Assembly (NCBI GenBank): GCA_002293525.1
Contig: DBDJ01000038.1
Span: 1 to 46,512 of the forward strand
Reading direction: 5' to 3'
Source of the DNA: Lachnospiraceae bacterium UBA935
GTDB lineage: Bacteria; Bacillota; Clostridia; Lachnospirales; Lachnospiraceae
Length of the DNA: 46,512 nucleotides
The position numbers were made by a program, and so were the translations under genes. The notes under the pieces were generated by a model, which saw only the letters and a list, made by a program, of their open reading frames with translations, searched no databases and was not told the DNA's origin. This document shows, piece by piece, positions 8,988 to 16,970 of this stretch. Each line of letters opens with the position of its first letter. Within the stretch, counting starts at the first letter, position 1.

Positions 8988-9024
8988 AAGCAGTCTTCCA
9001 TTTGGCACTTTAGGAGATAGAATT

Positions 9025-10500
9025 ATGCTATATATCGGCATTGACTTGGGAACAAGTGCGGTAAAACTGTTACTAATGGGTGGGAATGGCAAGATTCATA
9101 ACATTGTCACAAAAGAATATCCTCTATCTTTTCCGCATCCCGGCTGGTCGGAACAGCATCCGGAAGACTGGTATGAACAGACTTTAGCAGGTATAGAGGA
9201 GCTGCTGTCAGCAGTTGACCGGTCACAGGTAGCCGGGATCAGTTTCGGCGGGCAGATGCACGGGCTGGTGATCTTAGATGAACAGGATCAGGTCATCCGT
9301 CCGGCGATATTATGGAATGACGGACGGAGCCAGGAAGAATGTGATTATCTGAACCAAGTGATCGGCAAAGAGAGCTTGTCCGAATATACGGCCAATATTG
9401 CCTTTGCCGGATTTACCGCCCCGAAGCTATTATGGGTCAAGAATAAAGAGCCGGAACACTTCGCCCGGATCAAGAAGATCATGCTGCCCAAGGATTATCT
9501 GGCCTATCGGCTGACCGGCATCCATTGTAGCGATGTGTCGGATGCATCCGGCATGCTGCTGATGGATGTCAAGAACCGCCGCTGGTCGAAGGAAATGTGC
9601 GATATCTGCGGGATAACGGAAGCGATGCTGCCCCGGCTTTATGAAAGTGATGAAACGGTGGGAACCGTCATCCCGGCGCTTGCGGCCAAGCTGGACATCC
9701 CGGCTTCGGTCAGGGTGGCCGCCGGCGCCGGAGACAATGCCGCCGCAGCGGTCGGAACCGGAACGGTAGGAGAAGGGCGATGCAATATTTCCCTGGGCAC
9801 CAGCGGCACCGTTTTTATTTCTTCCCGCCAGTTCGGAGTGGATGAGAACAATGCCCTTCATGCTTTTGCCCATGCGGACGGGAACTATCATCTGATGGGT
9901 TGTATGTTAAGTGCGGCTTCCTGCAACAAATGGTGGATGGAAGACATACTGGGCACCAAAGAATACGAGAGGGAAGAAAAAGCCATTACCGGTCTGGGTG
10001 AGAATCACGTTTATTTTCTGCCTTATCTGATGGGCGAACGCTCCCCTCATAATAATCCCGATGCCAGGGGAGTTTTTATCGGAATGTCGCTGGACACAAA
10101 AAGGCCGGAGATGCACTTGGCCGTCCTGGAAGGTGTTGCCTTTGCTTTAAGGGACTCCCTTGAAGTGGCCCGGTCACTCGGAATCGTAATTGAAAGTACC
10201 AGAATCTGCGGCGGCGGTGCCAAAAGCGCCTTGTGGAAAAAAATAATCGCCAATATCCTGAACCTGAAAGTGGAAGTGATCGCCAATGAAGAGGGTCCGG
10301 CCCTTGGCGGTGCCATGCTGGCGGCGGTGGCCTGCGGAGAATATGACGATGTGTCAGAAGCAGCCGAGAAAATTGTCAAAGTGGTGGACACAATTGAACC
10401 GGAGTCCGAATTGACGGCCAAATATGAAGAGCGGTACCGAAAGTTCAAAGAAATTTATCCGCTCTGTAGGTTATTATTCGATAAATTGAAGGAAAAATAG
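9025..10500 (+). CDS. xylB: Xylulokinase
   Basis: This 491-residue kinase of the FGGY family begins GIDLGTSAVKLLL (ATP phosphate loop). It has the substrate motif FGGQMHGLVIL typical of XylB, the catalytic Asp in GAGDNAAAAVG (Asp237), and an adenosine motif near GGGAKSALW. It would make xylulose 5-phosphate for the pentose phosphate or phosphoketolase route. An in-frame start 16 codons earlier overlaps the previous gene, but AGGAG at 9012-9016 marks the ATG used here. The FucI-type isomerase follows, so the pair reads as aldose to ketose to ketose 5-phosphate. Specificity for xylulose rather than ribulose or another ketose is inferred from the MHG motif and length. Confidence 0.87.
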   Translation: MLYIGIDLGTSAVKLLLMGGNGKIHNIVTKEYPLSFPHPGWSEQHPEDWYEQTLAGIEELLSAVDRSQVAGISFGGQMHGLVILDEQDQVIRPAILWNDGRSQEECDYLNQVIGKESLSEYTANIAFAGFTAPKLLWVKNKEPEHFARIKKIMLPKDYLAYRLTGIHCSDVSDASGMLLMDVKNRRWSKEMCDICGITEAMLPRLYESDETVGTVIPALAAKLDIPASVRVAAGAGDNAAAAVGTGTVGEGRCNISLGTSGTVFISSRQFGVDENNALHAFAHADGNYHLMGCMLSAASCNKWWMEDILGTKEYEREEKAITGLGENHVYFLPYLMGERSPHNNPDARGVFIGMSLDTKRPEMHLAVLEGVAFALRDSLEVARSLGIVIESTRICGGGAKSALWKKIIANILNLKVEVIANEEGPALGGAMLAAVACGEYDDVSEAAEKIVKVVDTIEPESELTAKYEERYRKFKEIYPLCRLLFDKLKEK

Positions 10501-10536
10501 TATGTAAGATAAAAAGAAAACTAAGGGGTAATATAT

Positions 10537-12021
10537 ATGAATAACTTACCAGAAATAAAAATCGGAATCGTGGCGGTGAGCCGTGACTGTTTTCCGGAGT
10601 CTTTATCGGTCAACCGAAGAAAAGCATTGATAAAGGCTTATGAAGAAAAGTATGGGAAAGAAAATATCTATGAATGTCCGGTCTGTATCGTAGAAAGCGA
10701 GATCCATATGGTACAGGCACTGGAAGATGTCCGGAAAGCAGGCTGTAATGCCCTTTGCGTTTATCTGGGCAACTTCGGGCCGGAGATCTCGGAGACTTTA
10801 CTGGCGAAGCATTTTGACGGTCCGGCCATGTTCGTGGCCGCCGCCGAGGAATCTCAGGATGACCTGATCGGCGGACGCGGCGATGCCTACTGCGGGATGC
10901 TGAATGCCAGCTATAACCTAAAGCTCCGTAATGTCAGGGCCTATATTCCGGAATATCCCGTAGGAACGGCGGCGGAATGTGCCGATATGATTCATGAATT
11001 CATACCGATTGCCCGTGCCATCGTGGGCCTGAAGGACTTAAAAATCATCAGCTTCGGCCCCCGTCCGCTGAATTTCCTGGCCTGCAATGCCCCCATCAAG
11101 CAGCTTTATAATCTTGGCGTGGAGATTGAGGAAAACTCTGAGCTTGATTTGTTCGAGGCTTATCAGCAGCATGACAATGACCCCAGGATCGCCGATAAAA
11201 TAAAGGAAATGGAGGCAGAGCTGGGAACCGGCAACCTGAAGCCGGAGGTGCTGCCGAAGCTGGCCCAATATGAGCTGACTTTGCTGGACTGGATTGAGAC
11301 ACATAAGGGATATCGCCAATATGTGGCGATCGCCGGGAAGTGCTGGCCGGCCTTTCAGACCCAGTTCGGCTTCGTGCCCTGCTATGTCAACAGCCGTCTT
11401 ACCGGCATGGGGATACCGGTATCCTGTGAAGTGGATATCTACGGCTGCCTGAGTGAGTTTATCGGGGCAGCAGTCAGCGAGGACGTAGTCACCCTGCTGG
11501 ATATCAACAATACGGTACCGGCAGATATGTATGTAGAAGCCATCAAGGATCATTATGCTTATGCCCATCAGGATACCTTTATGGGCTTTCACTGCGGCAA
11601 TACCAGTTCCCGGAAACTCTCGGCCTGCAGCATGAAATACCAGATGATCATGGCCCGGAACCTGCCGGAAGAGGTGACCCAGGGAACCCTGGAGGGCGAT
11701 ATCCTCCCCGGCGACATCACCTTTTTCCGCCTGCAGTCCACCGCCGATAATATCCTGCGGGCCTATATTGCCCAAGGAGAAGTACTGCCGGTGGCCACCA
11801 GATCGTTCGGCGGCATCGGAATTTTCGCCATTCCGGAGATGGGCCGGTTTTACCGCCATGTCCTGATTGAAGGCAATTATCCCCATCATGGGGCAGTAGC
11901 GTTCGGACATTTTGGCAAGGCGCTTTATGAAGTGTTCAAGTATATCGGAGTTCCTGTCGATGAAATAGGATATAATCGGCCAAGAGGAGTGTTATATAAG
12001 ACAGAAAATCCTTTTCACTAG
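10537..12021 (+). CDS. L-fucose/L-arabinose isomerase family protein
   Basis: This 494-residue protein of the FucI/AraA fold (COG2407) is shorter than E. coli FucI (591). Putative Mn2+ ligands are visible: Glu298 in SCEVDIYG and Asp322 in LLDINNT, 24 residues apart as for Glu337 and Asp361 of E. coli FucI, plus a C-terminal His pair in HHGAVAFGHFG (about 450-451). It should interconvert an aldose and its ketose. The exact sugar is open: in this subfamily xylose, arabinose, fucose and others are possible. The xylulokinase immediately upstream (36-base gap, same operon) argues for a pentose. The ribosome site AAGGGG precedes the ATG. It ends the operon and is convergent with the AraC regulator. 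Confidence 0.82.
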   Translation: MNNLPEIKIGIVAVSRDCFPESLSVNRRKALIKAYEEKYGKENIYECPVCIVESEIHMVQALEDVRKAGCNALCVYLGNFGPEISETLLAKHFDGPAMFVAAAEESQDDLIGGRGDAYCGMLNASYNLKLRNVRAYIPEYPVGTAAECADMIHEFIPIARAIVGLKDLKIISFGPRPLNFLACNAPIKQLYNLGVEIEENSELDLFEAYQQHDNDPRIADKIKEMEAELGTGNLKPEVLPKLAQYELTLLDWIETHKGYRQYVAIAGKCWPAFQTQFGFVPCYVNSRLTGMGIPVSCEVDIYGCLSEFIGAAVSEDVVTLLDINNTVPADMYVEAIKDHYAYAHQDTFMGFHCGNTSSRKLSACSMKYQMIMARNLPEEVTQGTLEGDILPGDITFFRLQSTADNILRAYIAQGEVLPVATRSFGGIGIFAIPEMGRFYRHVLIEGNYPHHGAVAFGHFGKALYEVFKYIGVPVDEIGYNRPRGVLYKTENPFH

Positions 12022-12063
12022 AATTTGCTGTCGATCATAAGATAATGCTTCCAGAGAGATATC

Positions 12064-13263
12064 TCATTTCGTATTCCGATATTCAAGGGGGGTCATTTTT
12101 ACGTGCTTTTTGAATATGGTCTGAAAATAATGCTGCGAGGAAAAATTAAGCTGCTGTGCAATTTGAGCAATTGAATATTTGGACGTTTTCAAAAGTCTTT
12201 TTGATTCCTCAATTTTGCACATCTGAATATAAGCGGTAATAGTATGCCCGGAGTTTCTTCTAAACTCACGAGATAAATGTTCAGGACTAAGTGCTAAGAA
12301 TGCAGCAAGATCAGGCAGCCCTATTTTTTCATTCAAATGAGCCTGTACATATTTGCATACCTTTGCCACCAGAATAGAATCAGAGTCAATGATGCGGCAT
12401 TGATAAGTACGATTGGTAAAATCTAAAAGCATGGTTTCCCAAAGTTTTGCAATTTCGTCATAACTAGTAAGCGTTTGAATAATAGTTAGGTATTTCTCAA
12501 TTAAGACAGCGGTCAGGTCATTGCTGACGCCCCCCTCTTCTGCCAGGAGAGCAGCAAGAGTGGTACTATATATAAACGTTGATTTAAAGGCACGTACCGC
12601 ATCTGTGGAAAAGTGTGCCATTCCCATATTTGTTGATCCCAAACCGGCTAATAATTCTTTTAATTCTTCAACCATTCCATACTTAATAGAGTCTCGTAGC
12701 TTCTCCGTAAAAACTTTTCCTGAAGTTTCGTTAAGTGAAACATCTAATCGTTCGGGTTCGCCCAGAAGCGGCTCTTTTATTTTGATTAAGGAGACAGCGC
12801 TTTTATCAACAGACGGATAGCGGACTTCCGTTATGTTTTCTAGAGGCGGATCATTTAACAGGTAATCCAAAAAAAGTATATTACTTTTGAAACGATATGC
12901 ATGTAATGTTGGAAGCATTTGCAGCCAATTCTGCAGATGATAAACCTGTTTATGGGATTTCCCCAGTCGGGTCAAAATATTTTTGACTTGTGAAATGGTA
13001 TATTCTCCGATCGGAACCGGGCCGATCAGAAGCCATTGATTGTTGGAAGATGATAAAGGGAGAATTCCACATGAAAGATAATCGGGAGAAGTTAGATAGC
13101 ATGCTTTTGGCACTGGTGTAATAAATGGTTTCATTATCTGAAAAGCAGGATTGGGCGTGAAACCTTCGGTATCAAATCTGTGTAAAAGATTTTCACCTTC
13201 ATAGAGTGACAAGGGTATTCCATTTGTCAGATGAAATTTTTCTATAAGAGTTCTGCTTTGCAT
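12064..13263 (-). CDS. AraC family transcriptional regulator
   Basis: This 399-residue regulator has a long N-terminal region (about 290 residues) without a recognised receiver, and a C-terminal AraC double helix-turn-helix (CKYVQAHLNEKIGLPDLA to KKHVKMTPLEYR). The N-terminal part resembles the ligand-sensing halves of uncharacterised AraC proteins of Clostridia. No membrane segment is seen. The ATG at 13263 is chosen over a TTG two codons upstream because AAAGGA is better spaced to it. It is divergent from the hemicellulose operon and probably controls it through the repeats in the shared 207-base intergenic region. Confidence 0.88.
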   Translation of the reverse strand: MQSRTLIEKFHLTNGIPLSLYEGENLLHRFDTEGFTPNPAFQIMKPFITPVPKACYLTSPDYLSCGILPLSSSNNQWLLIGPVPIGEYTISQVKNILTRLGKSHKQVYHLQNWLQMLPTLHAYRFKSNILFLDYLLNDPPLENITEVRYPSVDKSAVSLIKIKEPLLGEPERLDVSLNETSGKVFTEKLRDSIKYGMVEELKELLAGLGSTNMGMAHFSTDAVRAFKSTFIYSTTLAALLAEEGGVSNDLTAVLIEKYLTIIQTLTSYDEIAKLWETMLLDFTNRTYQCRIIDSDSILVAKVCKYVQAHLNEKIGLPDLAAFLALSPEHLSREFRRNSGHTITAYIQMCKIEESKRLLKTSKYSIAQIAQQLNFSSQHYFQTIFKKHVKMTPLEYRNTK

Positions 13264-13291
13264 ATTCAAATGTCCTTTCCAATTATTAATG

Positions 13292-13395
13292 TATCATAAA
13301 AATCACAAAGTAAATATTTAAGGAAAACATTATTTATATCATATCATAAAAACACAATATTTATCATTAAATTGATATCCATAAAAACGTTATTG
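13292..13395. promoter_or_regulatory. Imperfect direct repeats in the AraC/hemicellulose intergenic region
   Basis: TATCATAAAAATCACAA (13292-13308) recurs as TATCATAAAAACACAA (13342-13357), 50 bases later. A weaker third copy, TATCCATAAAAACG, lies at 13376-13389. Direct repeats on one face of the DNA are the usual binding pattern of AraC proteins, and the sites lie between the regulator and the operon it faces. The region is AT-rich, no convincing -35/-10 pair was found, and binding is inferred. Confidence 0.45.
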
Positions 13396-13470
13396 TGCTA
13401 AATTAATAATACATATTAGAAAAAGATATAAAAAATATAAGAATTGCACATGGGAAAACGGAGGAAAAGA

Positions 13471-15531
13471 ATGAGTATTTGTTCAAAAGAAATCTATGAG
13501 CCCAAGAGTGACCCAATATTTGCAGAACCATATGTTGATGTGGATGAGCAGCGCATCAGAAAGGATCTAGAAGGCAAGGAGGTAGTTTTTCGCTACATAC
13601 ATGGAGGGTTTAGGGGAACAAACGTTAAGTTCTCATATAGCTTTCCGAAAAAAGAGTTTTATCAGGAAAGATTTTATCACTACATGTCACCGGCTCCTGG
13701 GCCGGATGAAGAAATCATTTCCCAGATGCGGGAAAGTGTGGGGGATCAGATTGTATTTGCATTAACACACGGAGCATATTTCGTCGAGTCGAATATGGGA
13801 GTTGGAACAACGGCAAGCCAGCATAACGATCCGACGATGTTTTATCGTTCTTCGGCAGCGGTTGCCGAGTATTCACGTGAAATAGCGAAACAGATATACG
13901 GAGAGCATCGTCCCTATGGCTATATCTACGGCGGGAGCGGCGGCGGTTATAAAACAATGAGCTGTATTGAAAATGCAACGGCCTGGGATGGTGCCCTTCC
14001 TTATGTAATCGGTTCAACAGCGGCGCTTCCCAATAGTATGACGATATATTCCCATGCAAGAAGAGTATTAAGAAATGCTTACCCGAAGATTGTCACAGCT
14101 CTGGATTCCGGGAGAAGCAGTGACATATACGAAGGACTTAACGAGGAAGAAGCAGAAGCATTAAGAGAAATGATTCAAATGGGAATATCGCCGGAGATTT
14201 GTTATTCGTTCGGTGATAACAATGATGGTGCCCTGGTAATTCTGGCACCGGTTATTAGAATGATGGATCCTGAATATTTTACTGATTACTGGACAAAGCC
14301 AGGATATTTGGGAACAGCAGAAAAAAGTAGTGCGGTAAGAGACCGGATTCTGCTGAAAGCGAAAGTGGTAAGCGTGGGTATCCCAGCCGGTACCATAAAT
14401 ACAGCAGAAAATGAGAGTAGAAACGGTGCGGATGATTCATGGCATAAGATATTGACGGATCGTAACCAGGCTTATCTTGAGCTGGAGCAGGTACCGACAG
14501 GTAATGATCGATACTTATGCGGCACAGATATCATTGTTAACAGTGGTGAAGCCAAAGATGCTAGGCTGTGTCTTGAAGCAGTTGAGGGAAATAGAATCAT
14601 CATCGGCAGGAGTTTTGCGGAAGAAAATCCGGGCATGATCATACGGAAGATTAAACCGGGAGACGAGGTGACGTTAGATAACTCAGACTATTTAGCGGCT
14701 CAGACCTATCACCGGCATCAGGTGACGGAAGACAATAGTTTTATTTGCTTTAATCAATTTCTTGATGAAAGTGGGGAACCAATCTATCCCCAGCGTCCCC
14801 AGGTAATCAGCTATAATTTTGCTTATGGCGGCTGCGGTTCCATACAGGACGGACAGATACAGGGAAAGGTAATTGTTATGTGCAGCCTGATTGACGCTGC
14901 TTTTCCCTGGCAGGGTGACTGGTATCGGCGAAGAGTTGAAGCGTTTAAAGGTGAAGAAGCGGATCAATATTTCCGTTTATGGTTTAATGAAAACTGCCCT
15001 CATGGTGATTATGTAGTGATGGATGATGAATTAAGGGTAACCGGATATTTAGGCGCTTTATATCAGGGACTGCTGGACCTGAGTAACTGGGTCGAAAAAG
15101 ACATTCAACCGCCGGCAAATACAAATTACAAAATAGAAGACAGTCAGGTCATTTTGGCTGATAATGCCAAAGAACGTAAAGGCATCCAGCCGGTCATTTC
15201 TTTGCAGGCCAATGGTAAGAGGTGTGCAAAAGTAAAAGTCGGTGAAACAGTTGAATTTGAGGCATTTATCGCGGTTCCTGAAAATGCAGGCCAATGCACA
15301 AGGGTAGAGTGGAGTTTTCAGGGTGAACAGGACTATCCGGTCAAAAGCAATAACATAACTGTGGAAGAAATTATGGGAATTAGTCATAGTGTTATGAAAC
15401 AGAGTCATATTTATACCGAGCCCGGCACGTATTTGACAGTGGTACGGGTAAAGTCAAACCGGAAAGAGCATTTGAAAGATAAATTTACAGAGGTAGGAAA
15501 TATATGCCGCGCAAGGATAATAGTAGAGTAA
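13471..15531 (+). CDS. Uncharacterised putative alpha/beta-hydrolase with C-terminal PKD-like domain
   Basis: This 686-residue protein cannot be assigned to a named enzyme family. Its first half contains a possible nucleophile elbow, YIYGGSGGGY, with Ser156 as candidate nucleophile, preceded by YIHGGFRG and ALTHGAYFVE. That resembles alpha/beta hydrolases of the tannase/esterase kind. The last 120 residues (ISLQANGKRCAKVKVGETVEF through HIYTEPGTYLTVVRV) read as a PKD/Ig-like beta domain. No signal peptide or membrane segment is present, so a cytoplasmic location is likely. GAGGAAAAG precedes the ATG, preferred over earlier in-frame codons. As first gene of the hemicellulose operon it may remove ester groups (acetyl, feruloyl, glucuronoyl) from imported oligosaccharides; this is inference. 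Confidence 0.7.
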   Translation: MSICSKEIYEPKSDPIFAEPYVDVDEQRIRKDLEGKEVVFRYIHGGFRGTNVKFSYSFPKKEFYQERFYHYMSPAPGPDEEIISQMRESVGDQIVFALTHGAYFVESNMGVGTTASQHNDPTMFYRSSAAVAEYSREIAKQIYGEHRPYGYIYGGSGGGYKTMSCIENATAWDGALPYVIGSTAALPNSMTIYSHARRVLRNAYPKIVTALDSGRSSDIYEGLNEEEAEALREMIQMGISPEICYSFGDNNDGALVILAPVIRMMDPEYFTDYWTKPGYLGTAEKSSAVRDRILLKAKVVSVGIPAGTINTAENESRNGADDSWHKILTDRNQAYLELEQVPTGNDRYLCGTDIIVNSGEAKDARLCLEAVEGNRIIIGRSFAEENPGMIIRKIKPGDEVTLDNSDYLAAQTYHRHQVTEDNSFICFNQFLDESGEPIYPQRPQVISYNFAYGGCGSIQDGQIQGKVIVMCSLIDAAFPWQGDWYRRRVEAFKGEEADQYFRLWFNENCPHGDYVVMDDELRVTGYLGALYQGLLDLSNWVEKDIQPPANTNYKIEDSQVILADNAKERKGIQPVISLQANGKRCAKVKVGETVEFEAFIAVPENAGQCTRVEWSFQGEQDYPVKSNNITVEEIMGISHSVMKQSHIYTEPGTYLTVVRVKSNRKEHLKDKFTEVGNICRARIIVE

Positions 15532-15578
15532 GCATAGATAAGGGAATGTCTTAATTAAATAAAGGAGGAGCAGGGATA

Positions 15579-16967
15579 ATGAAAGGAAAGAAACAGAAAC
15601 AAGGGTTGGAAAAGTCGCAGAAGATAAAAGTCGGGGCAGGGAAAACCTTACTATGGCAAAGCAGGGCAGTATCTTTATCCTGCAATCTCATGATGCTGGG
15701 CTTTGTCAGTATTTATTGTACCGATACATTGGGTATACCGGCGGGGATTATCGGGACTTTATTAATGTTTAGTAAAATGTTTGATGCGGTAACAGATGTT
15801 CTGGCAGGCTATATTGTTGATAAAACCAACACGAAATGGGGACGTGGCCGTCCTTATGAATGGTGCATCCTAGGGGTCTGGTTGTGTACATTTATAATGT
15901 TTAGCTGTCCGGAAGAGTTTTCGCTTTATGCCAAGTGTGCTTGGGTACTTGCTAATTATGTGTTAGTGAATGCGATTTTCACAACATTTTTAAATGCCGG
16001 CAACAATGTTTATATGTTAAGAGCTTTTAAGCACCAGGAACAATATGTTGCCCTGTCAAGTTATGGAGCTATTATTGTTATGATTGCAGCGATTGTTGTG
16101 AATGTAACATTCCCGCAGTTAGTAGAAAATTATGCAAAGGATGCAGCCGGCTGGCAATTTATTATTGCGGTGTTTGCCATACCGTTGACCTTGATCGGAC
16201 TGCTGCGTTTCTTTACCATTAAGGAAACCAATGATGTTTTTGTTTCAGCAGGTGAAAAGCTTCGATTGAGGGACGTATGGATGGCTTTACGTAAAAATCC
16301 ATATTTTTTACTTATTTTGATTGTGATGCTGATATACAATCTGGTTACCAATATGGGAGTAAATGTCTATTACTTTACGTATATTGTGGGAGATGTTGGT
16401 CAGATGGGAATCGTTGCTTTCATGCAGATGATTGCCATGCCGCTTGTAATCGTTTTTCCCAGACTTCTCAAGAAGATTTCGTTGCGCACCTTAATGACCG
16501 TTGGACTGGCGGTATCGGCCACCGGATACTTAATTAACTTCTTTGCTGTCAGCAACATAGCATTTTTAAGTGTAGGATCCATACTGGTAGGGGCAGGAGC
16601 GATGCCAATTAATATGTTAGCGGTAATTTTGATACTGGATTGCTGCGAATATAATGAGTGGAAGAAAATGCCGAGGCTGGAAGGAACCCTAAGCAGTGTT
16701 AAGGGATTTGCGGATAAGGTCGGTGGAGCATTAGGAGTGGGACTGCTAGGAGTGCTTTTGGGAGTTGCCGGCTATACCGGTGATATTGCAACTATGCCAG
16801 GAGGGGCTTTAACGATGATACGTTTCTTATATACATTAGTTCCGGCTGTTTTGTATATTGTACTGATTGCCCTGTTCCGTTTTTATAAGCTGGATGCGAT
16901 GATGCCGAAAATCCGGGAAGAAAATGAAGTGGCACGTGCTTTGGTCAGAGAAAAGGAGAATATTTGA
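15579..16967 (+). CDS. Glycoside-pentoside-hexuronide (GPH) family symporter
   Basis: This 462-residue protein has twelve predicted membrane helices. The GPH signature loop is plain: DAVTDVLAGYIVDKT followed by WGRGRPYEW after helix 2. The family includes XynP/XynB, MelB and UidP and imports xylosides, galactosides or glucuronides with a cation. A strong ribosome site (AAAGGAGGAG) precedes the ATG. It sits directly before cytoplasmic GH3 and GH43 enzymes, so it most likely brings in xylo- or arabinoxylo-oligosaccharides. The next gene begins three bases after its stop, showing operon membership. Confidence 0.9.
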   Translation: MKGKKQKQGLEKSQKIKVGAGKTLLWQSRAVSLSCNLMMLGFVSIYCTDTLGIPAGIIGTLLMFSKMFDAVTDVLAGYIVDKTNTKWGRGRPYEWCILGVWLCTFIMFSCPEEFSLYAKCAWVLANYVLVNAIFTTFLNAGNNVYMLRAFKHQEQYVALSSYGAIIVMIAAIVVNVTFPQLVENYAKDAAGWQFIIAVFAIPLTLIGLLRFFTIKETNDVFVSAGEKLRLRDVWMALRKNPYFLLILIVMLIYNLVTNMGVNVYYFTYIVGDVGQMGIVAFMQMIAMPLVIVFPRLLKKISLRTLMTVGLAVSATGYLINFFAVSNIAFLSVGSILVGAGAMPINMLAVILILDCCEYNEWKKMPRLEGTLSSVKGFADKVGGALGVGLLGVLLGVAGYTGDIATMPGGALTMIRFLYTLVPAVLYIVLIALFRFYKLDAMMPKIREENEVARALVREKENI

Positions 16968-16970
16968 TTC

